Positions 35,003 through 42,965 of a stretch of 42,965 bases of DNA are shown piece by piece. The translations under genes and the position numbers were made by a program. The notes below the pieces were generated by a model that saw only the letters and a program-made list of their open reading frames with translations, ran no database searches and was not told the DNA's origin. Source of the stretch: Desulfovibrio sp. (GTDB lineage Bacteria > Desulfobacterota > Desulfovibrionia > Desulfovibrionales > Desulfovibrionaceae). Within the stretch, counting starts at the first letter, position 1. The number at the start of each line of letters is the position of its first letter. The stretch lies in assembly GCA_031272405.1 (NCBI GenBank), contig JAISTW010000068.1, forward strand, positions 1 to 42,965, in the 5' to 3' direction.

Positions 35003-35958
35003 ATGGACAACCGCACACTGACCGCGATTCCCGGCATTTTTGTGGGGCACGCCACCGACATTGAGCGGAGCACAGGTTGCACGGCTCTGCTTTGTCCTTC
35101 GGGGTTCACCCCGGGCATTGCCGTTCTGGGTCTCCCCCGGGAAGCCGGGAGACGGAATTAATGTATCCCGCATCTCTGGTGGACGCCGTGCATGGCTTGC
35201 TTCTCGCCGGGGGCAGCGCCTTTGGTCTTGCCGCCGCAGACGGGATTGTCCGCTTCCTGCGTGAACAGGGACACGGCTTCGTGATGCCGCATGGCGTTGT
35301 TCCCATAGTTCCCGGCGCGGTCATCTATGACCTGGATGTGAACCGGAACCCGGGCCTGTTGCCGGACGCGGCCATGGGATACGCCGCCGCGCGCGGCGCG
35401 ACGGAAAGGCCCGTGCCGCGCGGGAGAGTCGGCGCCGGAACCGGCGCGCGCTGCGGTCGAATGTTCGGCCTGACGGCGGAACAGGATCACACGTCTCCGG
35501 CGGGTCTCGGTTCCGCCCTTGTGGAAAGCCGGGGCATTCTGGTTGGGGCTCTTGTGGTGCTCAACTCCCTCGGCAATGTTCACGACCCTGACAGCGGCCT
35601 TTTTCTTGCCGGAGGACGGGACGCCGACGGACAGCCCTTCAGCCGGGAAACAGTTTTTTCCACGCTTGCCAGCGAGGCTATTCCCCAGACCAACACCGTG
35701 CTGACTGTCGTGGCCACCAACGTCCCGCTGGGCAAAGCCGCCGCCACGCGTTTGGCGCGCATGGCGAGCGGCGGGCTGGCACGCGCCATACGCCCGGCGC
35801 ATCTTGTCCATGACGGCGATATCGTCTTCGCCCTGTCCGCCAAAACCGGTTTGCCCCCTTCGGCCGGACCGTGGACGGAAAACCTGCTCGGCGCCATGAG
35901 CGCGGAAGCCGCGGCTCAAGCCGTTGTGGACGCGGTCAGGCCACGCGGGCAATACTGA
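35003..35958 (+). pseudogene. P1-family (DmpA/NylC-type) peptidase with a single-base frameshift
   Basis: The gene begins at an ATG (35003) with AAGGAGG 9 nt upstream, reads TAIPGIFVGHATD ... GIAVLG in one frame and hits TAA at 35159. The next frame continues the family sequence exactly where it should: SPPGSRETELM, then LLLAGGSAFGLAAADG, GRVGAGTGA, LNSLGNVHD and TNTVLTVVATN. The last holds the predicted autocleavage site N|T (the Thr codon is at 35695-35697). A single base missing in GGG (35128-35130) or CCCCC (35134-35138) explains the shift; the intact protein would be about 318 residues. The downstream frame also has an ATG overlapping the TAA (TAATG, 35159-35163), so restart is conceivable. 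P1 enzymes are aminopeptidase/amidase-type. It could be a pseudogene, a sequence error or a programmed shift. Confidence 0.85.
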
Positions 35959-36086
35959 ACCCGCTCAGCCGTGTAGACGCTTTCCCGTATGGTCTTGGGT
36001 CGCCCTCCTCCGAACGGACTGGTCGTTGCCCAAGAATACCATTAGAATTTATCCTGCACGCCCGCTGAAAAGCGCCATGCACTGTT

Positions 36087-37493
36087 TCAGAGCAGACATG
36101 CGCGGCGGATGCGGGCCAGAGTTTCTTCCCGACCCAGAAAGGCCATGATTTCATTGAGGTGCGATCCACCCATAAAACCCATAAGGGCGGTGCGTAAGGG
36201 TGGCGCCACATCTTTGAAGGTCAGATTGTTGTCCGCCACATAGCTGTTCAGGATTCTGTTTATTGACGCGGCTTCAAAGGGCTCGCATGCCTCAAGAATT
36301 CCCATCAGGGCGCGCAGATGCCCTTTCCCGGTTTCCGTCAGGTGTTTTGCCGCGTCTTTTTCGCTGTATACAAGCCGCGTAGCGGGCAGAAGCAGGGGAC
36401 GGAAAGCGCGTGCCAGGGCCAGCAGGTCCGAGGCGCGCTCGCGGAAGAGCAGACACAGGCCGACAAGCCTGTTTTGCGGCACGTCATCCAGACCGTCTTC
36501 CGCATACTCGCGGCGCACAAAGGGCGCGACAAGGTCAGCAAGATCATCCATCGGTAGGGCGCGCATGAACTGGGCGTTGGTCCATTCCAGTTTGGCCGGA
36601 TCAAAGGCCGCTGCCGCCGGGTTGAGATTGCCTCCATCAAAAAAAGCAATAAGCTCCTGACGCGAAAAAAGTTCCTGGTCTCCGTGGGACCAGCCAAGCC
36701 TGGCCAGATAGCTCACCAGAGCCTGCGGCAACAGCCCTTCTTGCTCGTACTCCATGACCGAACGCGCCCCGTGGCGTTTGGAAAGTTTCTGGCGGTCGCG
36801 GCCCAGAATCATGGGGACATGGCCGAAGCGCGGCACGGGCAGGTCGAGGGCCTCGTATATCAGTATCTGCCGCGGCGTGTTGGAAACATGATCGTCCCCC
36901 CGAATGACGTGTGTGACGCCCATCTCGTTGTCGTCAGCCACTACGGCCATGTTGTAGGTCGGCATGCCGTCGGCGCGGCGCAGCACCATGTCGTCCAGTT
37001 CTTCAACGTCAACGGCTATGCGGCCTTTGACCATGTCCTCAAAAACAATCTTGCCGGTCAATGGAATTTTAAGGCGTACGCAACGCCCTTCACCGGGGCC
37101 GAGGCCACGCTCGCGGCATTTGCCGTTGTAGCGAGGTTTCGCGCCGCAACTGCGCGCGGATTCGCGCATGGCTTCCACCTCTTCCGGCGTGCACTCGCAC
37201 CAGTAAGCGTGGCCCGAGGCCAGCAGGCTGTCCACAAGACTGTTGTACAATCCGGCGCGCTGCGTCTGGTAGACGGGCTCTCCGTCCCAGTCCAATCCAA
37301 GCCAGCGCATGGAGGCCAAAATGGCATCCGTATATTCCTGTTTTGAACGGAGCAGGTCGGTGTCCTCAATGCGCAGATAAAAACGGCCGCCGAAATGGCG
37401 GGCCAGAAGCCAACTGAAAATCGCTGTGCGCGCGCCGCCTATGTGCAGGTGCCCTGTGGGGCTCGGCGCAAAACGCGTGATGACCTCGGACAT
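36087..37493 (-). CDS. gltX: Glutamyl-tRNA synthetase
   Basis: A class I aminoacyl-tRNA synthetase of 468 residues that charges tRNA-Glu; in many bacteria lacking GlnRS it also mischarges tRNA-Gln for the amidotransferase. The nucleotide motifs are PSPTGHLHIGGAR (HIGH, residues 11-22) and KLSKR (236-240). Four cysteines at C99, C101, C116 and C126 sit where the zinc-binding pearl of bacterial GluRS lies. IRGDDHVSNTPRQ is a family marker. AGGA about 7 nt before the ATG supports the start. It is followed on the same strand by the convergent P1-type gene's 3' side and preceded by ridA. Confidence 0.96.
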   Translation of the reverse strand: MSEVITRFAPSPTGHLHIGGARTAIFSWLLARHFGGRFYLRIEDTDLLRSKQEYTDAILASMRWLGLDWDGEPVYQTQRAGLYNSLVDSLLASGHAYWCECTPEEVEAMRESARSCGAKPRYNGKCRERGLGPGEGRCVRLKIPLTGKIVFEDMVKGRIAVDVEELDDMVLRRADGMPTYNMAVVADDNEMGVTHVIRGDDHVSNTPRQILIYEALDLPVPRFGHVPMILGRDRQKLSKRHGARSVMEYEQEGLLPQALVSYLARLGWSHGDQELFSRQELIAFFDGGNLNPAAAAFDPAKLEWTNAQFMRALPMDDLADLVAPFVRREYAEDGLDDVPQNRLVGLCLLFRERASDLLALARAFRPLLLPATRLVYSEKDAAKHLTETGKGHLRALMGILEACEPFEAASINRILNSYVADNNLTFKDVAPPLRTALMGFMGGSHLNEIMAFLGREETLARIRRACLL

Positions 37494-37558
37494 GGATGTT
37501 TCCTGTTTGCGCGGAATATCAGCCGGAGGAATGCGTATCCGGCGCCGCGCGGAAATGT

Positions 37559-37939
37559 TTATCTGGCCGCTATGGCCTCAATTTCAATTTTTGCGCCCAT
37601 GGGCAGACTTTTAACGGCAAAGCAGCTTCGCGCCGGATACGGATGCTTGAAAAAAGCGGCATAAACCTCGTTTACCGCGGCAAAATCGTTGATGTCCGCA
37701 AGATAGACTGTTGTTTTCAAAACTTTTTCCAGGGAAGATCCGGCGGATTCAAGAATGGCCTTGAGATTGTTCAACGAGGCGGATGACTGCTCCGCAATGC
37801 CTTCAGGCATGGTCCTGTCACGGGCGTCAAGAGGAAGCTGTCCCGAGACGAAAACAAGTCCTCCCATCGTCAAGGCTTGCGAATACGGTCCAATGGCGGC
37901 GGGGGCTTTATCGGTGGCGACTGGCTGAATGAGCTGCAT
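37559..37939 (-). CDS. ridA: RidA-family enamine/imine deaminase
   Basis: A 126-residue RidA (YjgF/YER057c) protein that hydrolyses reactive enamines such as 2-aminoacrylate. Markers are IGPYSQA near residue 16, VFVSGQLPLD, and the active-site arginine in PARSCFAV, with IEIEAIA at the C-terminus. AGGAG lies 7 nt before the ATG. It is upstream of gltX on the same strand (65 bp gap) and divergent from the B12-riboswitch operon. Confidence 0.95.
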   Translation of the reverse strand: MQLIQPVATDKAPAAIGPYSQALTMGGLVFVSGQLPLDARDRTMPEGIAEQSSASLNNLKAILESAGSSLEKVLKTTVYLADINDFAAVNEVYAAFFKHPYPARSCFAVKSLPMGAKIEIEAIAAR

Positions 37940-38002
37940 GGGCGATCTCCTGTTGTGTAAAAAACCTTTGACAAGAAGCGTCCTCTATGTCAATGAAAAA
38001 TT

Positions 38003-38145
38003 CAGGAAGCGCCCAACGGGCTTAATAGGGAATCTCGTGCAAAGCGAGAGCGGACCCGCCGCCGTATACCAGACAGAGACTTCTTTTCCTTGAGCGCCAC
38101 TGGCAACGGGAAGGCCGGAAAGAAGCTGGACAGCCGGAAGACCTG
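38003..38145 (+). promoter_or_regulatory. Cobalamin (B12) riboswitch
   Basis: A cobalamin aptamer that senses adenosylcobalamin or relatives. Visible elements are the 5' segment GGGCTTAATAGGGAA (around 38018-38032), the paired TCTCGTGC/GCGAGAGC region, GGACCCGCC, then the conserved B12 box GCCACTGG (38096-38103) followed by ACGGGAAGGC. The closing stem is CAGG (38003-38006) with CCTG (38142-38145). A perfect -35 TTGACA lies at 37968-37973, though its -10 is weak. The expression platform is the terminator at 38229-38259. Binding of the cofactor should lower expression of the cbiK-cobI operon. Confidence 0.92.
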
Positions 38146-38228
38146 CTTTGTTTGTTCGTCATTGAGGACGGGCCGTCGGCAACGGGGCTTTTGTCGAACG
38201 ACTTCTATCAGGGGGATAAATGCGTTTC

Positions 38229-38259
38229 CTCCGTCCGCGCCGAGCGGGCGGAGTTTTTT
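38229..38259 (+). terminator. Riboswitch-controlled intrinsic terminator
   Basis: CTCCGTCCGC (38229-38238) pairs with GCGGGCGGAG (38244-38253) as a 10-bp stem with one G-U pair and a 5-nt loop, followed at once by six T (38254-38259). It lies between the B12 aptamer and the cbiK start, 45 bp before the ATG, the normal place for a transcription-attenuating expression platform. Confidence 0.9.
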
Positions 38260-38304
38260 ATTCTCCTGTTCACGCGCCCCGCATAAGCTATAAGGAACAT
38301 CGCT

Positions 38305-39210
38305 ATGCGAAAATCTCTCCGCGCTCTCGCTCTGACTCTTGTCTGCCTGTTCAGCGTCTTCTGTCTGCCGACCATGGCCGGCCAAAAGCCTGCCGAGGAT
38401 GCCGTTCTCATAGTCGCCTTCGGCACCAGCGTGAAAAAGGCGAGGGCTTCCTACGCCAATGTGGAACAACAGGTCAAGGCGGCCTTCCCCGGCCGGGAAG
38501 TGCGCTGGGCCTGGACAGCGCATTCCCTGCTCAGGACGGCATCTCCCGGCAATGCCATGCCGACGGTTCAGGAAGCTCTTGCCAAACTGGCTGCGGAAGG
38601 AACAAAGAACGTCAGCATACTTTCGCTGCACGTCATCCCCGGCGCGGAATACAACGATTTGCTCCGCACAGCCCGAGCCCAGGAAGGTTTGCCCAAAGGT
38701 TTGCGCCAGGTGCGTCTTGTCCCACCGCTCCTGCACGATACGGACAGTCTGCGGGAGGTGGCGCGCCTGCTCATGCAAAGTCTGCCGAAAGAACGAAAAA
38801 ACGATGAAGCCGCGCTTTTTGTCGGACACGGCACACACCACGCTGCCGGGGTGTTTTACCCAGCGCTTCAATATTACCTGAATACTCTTGACAAGAACGT
38901 CTTTGTGGGCACAATTGAGGGCGACCTCGATTTTGATGCTGTCCTGAAGCAAATCAGGACGCGCGGCGCGCGCAAGGTCTGGCTGGCCCCCCTTATGACC
39001 GTGGCCGGGGACCATGCCTCCAATGACCTGTTCGGTGCCGATCCTGAAAGCTGGCGGCAGCGTTTTCTGAAGAATGGCATTCAGGTGCAGGGCATTGCCA
39101 AAGGACTTGGCGAATACCCTGTTTTCGTCAACAGATGGGTTGAAGAGCTGAAGCAGTTGGGCAAGATGGGAAAGCCTGAAACGGCGATGTCCACAACACG
39201 CGTGCGCTGA
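38305..39210 (+). CDS. cbiK: Exported sirohydrochlorin cobaltochelatase CbiK (periplasmic type)
   Basis: A class II chelatase that inserts Co2+ (or Fe2+) into sirohydrochlorin. Metal ligands match the CbiK pattern: H175 in VGHGT, E205 in TIEGD and H237 in GDHAS, with the 30/32-residue spacing seen in Salmonella CbiK (145, 175, 207). The first 25 residues are a signal peptide ending in TMA, so the enzyme should act in the periplasm, as shown for the Desulfovibrio vulgaris CbiK-P form. AAGGA precedes the ATG. It is the first gene of the riboswitch operon, immediately before an ABC importer of the BtuCDF/FecBCDE class, suggesting that the metal-chelate, or its handling, is linked to uptake. Confidence 0.93.
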   Translation: MRKSLRALALTLVCLFSVFCLPTMAGQKPAEDAVLIVAFGTSVKKARASYANVEQQVKAAFPGREVRWAWTAHSLLRTASPGNAMPTVQEALAKLAAEGTKNVSILSLHVIPGAEYNDLLRTARAQEGLPKGLRQVRLVPPLLHDTDSLREVARLLMQSLPKERKNDEAALFVGHGTHHAAGVFYPALQYYLNTLDKNVFVGTIEGDLDFDAVLKQIRTRGARKVWLAPLMTVAGDHASNDLFGADPESWRQRFLKNGIQVQGIAKGLGEYPVFVNRWVEELKQLGKMGKPETAMSTTRVR

Positions 39211-39215
39211 GGCCC

Positions 39216-40268
39216 ATGACGGACGCTCTCCCATCCCTTCCCGGACGCCGACATGAAAAAAAATTCCGTGTCCTGCTCTGTCTGGCGGCTTGCTGGCTCT
39301 GCGCCCTGCCCTTTTCCTGTCTTGTCGGGCCCGCGCCCGTCTGTGCGGGCGACGCTGCGCGGGCGCTCGGAGCCGTGCTGGGATTGACCACACCACCTGC
39401 GAATGAAATCAGTTTTCTGGTAGTGGGGAATATCCGGCTGGCGCGCGCAGTCATCGCGGCACTGTGCGGCGGAGCGTTGGCCATGTCCGGAGTCACCCTT
39501 CAGGGCGTGCTGCGCAACCCCCTGGCCGACCCCTTCACCTTGGGCATCTCTGCCGGGGCGGCCTGTGGAGCCAGCCTGATCATCAGTTTGGGGACATCCG
39601 TCCCCGTTTTGCCGGGCATAAGCCAGGCCGCGCTTGTCGCCCCGGCGGCCCTGGCCGGGGCGCTGCTGGCCCTGGCGGCGGCTGTCTGGCTGGGCAGCGC
39701 CGGGGGCCTGAGACGGGAAAGCGTTGTTCTGGCGGGCATTGCCGTATCTGCGTTTCTGGGGGCGCTGGTGGCCCTTGTCAAGGCCCTCAACGAAGAATCC
39801 GTCACCAGCATAGTTTTCTGGCTGCTGGGTTCCCTGCAAGGGCGCACTTGGGAGAGCCTTCCCATATTGCTGCTCACCCTTGTTCCCGGCTTTTTTCTGG
39901 TCGGACTGAATTTCAGAAAACTTGACCTGCTCTGCCTGGGCGACGACGAAGCCGCGCAACTGGGGCTTGATGTCAGTTCTGCGCGTCTGTGCCTTCTGGC
40001 CGGGGCCGGGTTGATGACAGCCGGATGCGTGGCTGTGACCGGCATTATCGCCTTTGTGGGACTTGTAGTCCCGCATCTGCTGCGTCTATGGCTGGGCGGG
40101 ACGCATGCCCCCCTGCTGACCGGCGCTTTTTTTGGCGGCGGCTTGCTGCTGACGGCGGCCGACACATTGGCCCGTTCCCTGCCCGGCGGTCAGGAATTGC
40201 CCGTGGGCGTCGTAACGGCTCTTCTGGGCGGCCCTTTTTTCGCCCTGCTCGTGCGGAGACGCGGATGA
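39216..40268 (+). CDS. FecCD/BtuC-family ABC transporter permease
   Basis: A 350-residue polytopic permease of the FecCD/BtuC family, importing cobalamin, haem, siderophores or related tetrapyrroles. Family markers are RLARAVIAALCGGALAMSG, LQGVLRNPLADPFTLG in part (NPLADPFTLGISAGA), and the C-terminal GIIAFVGLVVPHLLR and LPVGVVTALLGGPFF. It starts 5 bp after cbiK and overlaps the ATPase gene by ATGA. B12-riboswitch control and the neighbouring cobI make cobalamin, cobinamide or a cobalt-corrinoid precursor the likely cargo. Confidence 0.93.
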   Translation: MTDALPSLPGRRHEKKFRVLLCLAACWLCALPFSCLVGPAPVCAGDAARALGAVLGLTTPPANEISFLVVGNIRLARAVIAALCGGALAMSGVTLQGVLRNPLADPFTLGISAGAACGASLIISLGTSVPVLPGISQAALVAPAALAGALLALAAAVWLGSAGGLRRESVVLAGIAVSAFLGALVALVKALNEESVTSIVFWLLGSLQGRTWESLPILLLTLVPGFFLVGLNFRKLDLLCLGDDEAAQLGLDVSSARLCLLAGAGLMTAGCVAVTGIIAFVGLVVPHLLRLWLGGTHAPLLTGAFFGGGLLLTAADTLARSLPGGQELPVGVVTALLGGPFFALLVRRRG

Positions 40269-41080
40269 AAACAGGCATGCCGATGCTTGAGGTCTCCAGC
40301 CTTGACGCCGGCTACAACGGCGCCGCTGTTTTGCGCGACATCAGCCTGAAAGCGGACAAGGGCGAATTTTTGGCCATACTGGGGCGCAACGGCAGCGGCA
40401 AGACCACCCTGCTCAAGGCAATCTGTGGGCTGCTCAGACCCCTGACCGGCCAGATACGCCTGCACGGCGACTCCGTGCAGGACATGTCTGCGCGCCGTCG
40501 CGCCTGTTTGTGCGCCGTCGTGCCCCAGCGCGAGGATGCGCCGCCGGGCATAAGCGGCGAGGAAATGGTTTTGTTGGGACGTTATCCCCGTTTGTCCTGG
40601 CTCGGCACATATGGCCGCAAAGACCATGAGGCGGCCCGCAACGCCTTGGCTGCCGTGGACGCGCTGGATCTGGCGGCCAGAGACATCGCCGCCCTCTCCG
40701 GCGGCGAACGGCAGCGCGTTCTGCTGGCCCGCGCTCTGGCCCAGGAAAGCCCGTTTCTCGTGCTGGATGAGCCCACATCTTCTCTTGACCCGGCTCGCAT
40801 GACGGATTTGCTGGACTTGCTGGAGGCTCGCCGCGCTGAAGGCAACCTTGTCCTCATGGCTCTGCACGACTGCAATCTGGCCGCCCTTTACGCCACGCGC
40901 CTGCTCGGCCTGCGGGAAGGCCGCCTGCTCTTTGACGGCCCGGTGGAGACCATGTTTACCGAAGAGTATTTGCGGGCCCTGTATGACACGCGGATGTGCG
41001 TGGTCAGACATTCTGAGCTCGACTTGCCTCAGGCCTTGCTCACTCCCTCAAGGCAGGCATCCAGCCGGAGAGATATATGA
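40265..41080 (+). CDS. ABC transporter ATP-binding protein (BtuD/FecE type)
   Basis: A 271-residue ATPase. Walker A is GRNGSGKTT, the Q-loop VVPQRED, the signature LSGGERQR, Walker B FLVLDEP and the H-loop ALHDCN, all intact. The frame is open upstream to 39989 inside the permease gene; the ATG at 40265 overlapping the permease stop (ATGA) gives the normal N-terminus. It energises the permease and overlaps the next gene in the same coupled manner. Confidence 0.94.
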   Translation: MKTGMPMLEVSSLDAGYNGAAVLRDISLKADKGEFLAILGRNGSGKTTLLKAICGLLRPLTGQIRLHGDSVQDMSARRRACLCAVVPQREDAPPGISGEEMVLLGRYPRLSWLGTYGRKDHEAARNALAAVDALDLAARDIAALSGGERQRVLLARALAQESPFLVLDEPTSSLDPARMTDLLDLLEARRAEGNLVLMALHDCNLAALYATRLLGLREGRLLFDGPVETMFTEEYLRALYDTRMCVVRHSELDLPQALLTPSRQASSRRDI

Positions 41081-41985
41081 AAAGCACGCGGCGTTTCCTG
41101 CATTTCATCCTGCCGCTTCCATTAGTTCTTGCGCTTTGTCCGGTCTTTTGCCGCGCGGCGGTCATCGTCACGGACGACATCGGCCGCGCCGTCGTCCTGG
41201 ATGCTCCGGCATGCCGCATCGTGCCACTGTATGGCGCCTTTAGCGAGCTGATTCTGTCTTTGGGCGCCGGGCACTGTCTTGCGGCCCGCACGGCGGCGGA
41301 CGCCAAACTCCCGGAACTTGTTGGCCTGCCTGTCATCGGCACGCACATGCGGCCCAATCCGGAACTAATCGCCGTTTTGAAGCCGGACGTGATACTCCAT
41401 CTCGCTGGCAGGCAGGAGGCGTACATACACACAGATGCGTTGCGCTCTTTGGGTCTTACTGTGCTCGCCTTTACCCTGGACTCTTTTGAGGACATGTTTC
41501 GCGTCACGAAAACGCTGGGGCTGCTCCTCGACCGCAAAGAACAGGCCGAAGCGCGCGTTAGGGAGTGGAAAGACCGTTTGGCGTCGTTAAAGCAAAGCAT
41601 TCCTGCCGGCGCGCCCGTGCGCGTTTTTTATGAAGCGCGTTACCCCAATTTGCTGGCTGCTGGCGGCAAAGGCATCACGAGGGACATCATCGCCGCGGCC
41701 GGAGGGGAAAATGTGACGCGGGAAGCCAAAAAACTGGTGCGTTTCAGTGAGGAGGCTCTGCTCATGGCCGACCCCGATGTGTATATCGTTCAACAGGGCC
41801 CTATGAATCCGGCTCCGCCCCCTCCTTCCGCACGTCCTCATTATCGAGGGCTCGCGGCCGTGCGCGCGGAACACGTGATATATGTCGATGAACATCGCTA
41901 TGCCAGACCAGGCCCGCGTTCCATTGACGCGGCGGAAGAACTGGCCGCCAAAATACGCGCCGTGCGCACGGGTGAGAAACCATGA
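41077..41985 (+). CDS. ABC transporter periplasmic substrate-binding protein (BtuF/FecB type)
   Basis: A 302-residue binding protein with a signal peptide (about residues 1-28, ending in CRA before AVIVTDD). It has the BtuF/FecB architecture: VTDDIGRAVVLDAPACRIV, then ELVGLPVIGTHMRPNPELIAVLKPDVIL in pieces, and a long linking helix. Overlaps of ATGA with both neighbours show strict coupling. It should capture the substrate in the periplasm, the same compartment as the exported CbiK. Ligand identity (cobalamin, cobinamide, or metallo-sirohydrochlorin) is inference. Confidence 0.92.
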   Translation: MKSTRRFLHFILPLPLVLALCPVFCRAAVIVTDDIGRAVVLDAPACRIVPLYGAFSELILSLGAGHCLAARTAADAKLPELVGLPVIGTHMRPNPELIAVLKPDVILHLAGRQEAYIHTDALRSLGLTVLAFTLDSFEDMFRVTKTLGLLLDRKEQAEARVREWKDRLASLKQSIPAGAPVRVFYEARYPNLLAAGGKGITRDIIAAAGGENVTREAKKLVRFSEEALLMADPDVYIVQQGPMNPAPPPPSARPHYRGLAAVRAEHVIYVDEHRYARPGPRSIDAAEELAAKIRAVRTGEKP

Positions 41986-42791
41986 TTCCAGATTTTACCG
42001 TTAGGCCGGGGACCTTGTACGCTGTGGGCGTCGGCCCCGGCGCACCGGATCTGCTCACGCTGCGGGCGGCGCATGTGCTGGCTGGCGTGGATGTTCTTTT
42101 GGCCGCATGCTCCCCGCGCAATGACTATTCCGCCGCTCTGGACACAGCCCTTCCCCATGTGCGGCCGGGCACGGAAATTGTGCGACTCGCCTTCCCCATG
42201 ACTCGGCAGGGAGACATGCTGCGTCGAGCTTGGGACGAGGCGGCCCGCCGTAGCCTGGCCGTGCTTGAATCCGGCAAAAGCGCGGCCTTTTTGACTATAG
42301 GCGATCCGCTCATCTACAGCACATTCGGCTATCTGTTGCGTGAAATCAGAAAAAAGTCGCCAGATCAGCCTGTGGAGATAGTGCCCGGCATCACATCTTT
42401 TCAGGCTGCGGCCGCGCGCGCCTGCCTGCCTCTCTGCGAAGGGGAACAGAGCTTGCGCGTGCTCTCGGGCATCAATAACGCCGAAACGCTGGAGCGAGAT
42501 CTGACCGGGGCGGATACGGCCGTCATTTTGAAAGCATACCGTAATATAGGAGCTATCGCCCAGGCGTTGCGCGCCACCGGACGCGACGCAGACTGTTTGG
42601 TGGCCGGGAGGGTGGAACTGCCCGATGAGCGTTTGACTACGCTTGGCAAGCTGAACCGGCAGGGCGAACAGGAAAGAAATCCTGCTTCCGACCGGGCAAC
42701 GCCCCCCTATATGACGCTGATACTCAGTCCGGCGCCTTCATCATCAATCTGTTCTTCTCGGGATACGCCAAGCGATGCCCGGCTGGATTGA
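41982..42791 (+). CDS. cobI: Precorrin-2 / cobalt-factor-II C20-methyltransferase (CobI/CbiL)
   Basis: A SAM-dependent corrin-ring methyltransferase of 269 residues. The N-terminus has LYAVGVGPGAPDLLTLRAA, the tetrapyrrole methylase signature. SAM and substrate segments include AFLTIGDPLIYSTFGYL and VPGITSFQAAAARA, matching the C20 enzyme CobI/CbiL rather than other corrin methylases. The paired CbiK suggests the anaerobic, cobalt-early route, so the CbiL role is likely. The start overlaps the binding-protein stop by ATGA. The C-terminal tail after residue about 225 is polar and low in similarity to the domain. Confidence 0.92.
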   Translation: MIPDFTVRPGTLYAVGVGPGAPDLLTLRAAHVLAGVDVLLAACSPRNDYSAALDTALPHVRPGTEIVRLAFPMTRQGDMLRRAWDEAARRSLAVLESGKSAAFLTIGDPLIYSTFGYLLREIRKKSPDQPVEIVPGITSFQAAAARACLPLCEGEQSLRVLSGINNAETLERDLTGADTAVILKAYRNIGAIAQALRATGRDADCLVAGRVELPDERLTTLGKLNRQGEQERNPASDRATPPYMTLILSPAPSSSICSSRDTPSDARLD

Positions 42792-42865
42792 GCGAAAGGG
42801 CGCCATCATGGCCACTTCTCTCCCTGTATGTCGCACCATTGCCTGCCTGTCGATAGCAAGTTAAG

Positions 42866-42901
42866 TTGACCGATGTAGGTAGCACATCATTTGACCGATG
42901 T
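42866..42901. repeat. Pair of 11-bp direct repeats near the right edge, possible mobile-element end
   Basis: TTGACCGATGT occurs at 42866-42876 and again at 42891-42901, starts 25 bp apart, in otherwise AT-richer sequence after cobI. Just before it, an ATG at 42808 opens a short frame (MATSLPVCRTIACLSIAS) that ends in TAA at 42862-42864. Spaced internal direct repeats are typical of insertion-sequence ends (for example the IS21 family) but also of operator or iteron sites. No transposase is visible before the window ends, so the class is left open. Confidence 0.4.
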
Positions 42902-42965
42902 GCCTGCCAATCGGCGTTGTTATTTTACCTGCCCGCCCAAGGGCCGGTTTGTAGGCGCAAGGTGT

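Noticed and set aside
38002..39396. A long minus-strand open frame across the riboswitch and cbiK.
   Set aside because: It would contradict both the aptamer and the CbiK metal-ligand pattern on the plus strand and shows no protein-like composition.

Overview
The window looks like a chromosome segment of a strictly anaerobic, sulfate-reducer-type deltaproteobacterium, most likely a member of the Desulfovibrionaceae. The evidence is indirect but consistent. It carries a multihaem nitrite reductase (nrfHA) beside hybrid-cluster protein (hcp) and a Crp/Fnr-family regulator. It has a B12-dependent ribonucleotide reductase as the only RNR seen, a periplasmic-type CbiK cobaltochelatase in a B12-riboswitch operon, an unusually long YeiH-family exporter, and fairly GC-rich coding sequence. 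Genes are tightly packed on both strands. No rRNA, tRNA or CRISPR array could be supported, and no complete transposon or prophage was seen. Family names rest on reading motifs by eye; no database search was possible.

Left part (1-12.4 kb): the start of a gene that runs off the left edge (minus strand, poly-C tract in codons 7-10); a small membrane protein and a YeiH-family exporter (minus); a nucleotide-sugar epimerase overlapping a U32-family protein (plus); a large hybrid histidine kinase (plus); then a minus-strand group of a CorC-like CBS protein, a membrane-anchored PilZ protein, mnmG and a small four-cysteine protein.

Nitrogen-stress part (12.4-20.4 kb): a TauE/SafE exporter, a small unknown protein, nrfH-nrfA, a bidirectional terminator, hcp on the opposite strand, a divergent Crp/Fnr regulator (HcpR-like), and a second hybrid histidine kinase. 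NrfHA reduces nitrite to ammonium at the periplasmic side while Hcp removes NO or hydroxylamine in the cytoplasm. The hcp/regulator intergenic region has a good promoter and two spaced TTG-N6-CAA elements. Neither kinase has a visible dedicated partner.

Middle part (20.4-37.9 kb), mostly housekeeping with some unknowns: a cysteine-rich radical SAM protein of the MJ0619/Tes/TrsS type overlapping tail-to-tail with menaquinone methyltransferase; B12-dependent RNR; a zinc-ribbon membrane protein and a lipoprotein; a FecR-domain secreted protein; phosphomannomutase; a BFN-domain protein, miaB and small unknown proteins; moaA; a YqiA-like esterase; a P1-family peptidase whose reading frame is broken by one base; gltX and ridA.

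Right part (38.0-42.97 kb): a cobalamin riboswitch with its own intrinsic terminator, followed by the translationally coupled operon cbiK (exported), FecCD/BtuC-type permease, ATPase, binding protein and cobI. This operon supplies the cofactor that the RNR in the same window needs. After cobI the sequence changes character: a short start-like fragment runs into a pair of 11-base direct repeats that may be the edge of a mobile element. The most unusual items are the frameshifted P1 peptidase, the poly-C start at the left edge, the 33-nt hairpin upstream of the radical SAM gene, the control region between hcp and its regulator, and the repeat-bearing right edge.
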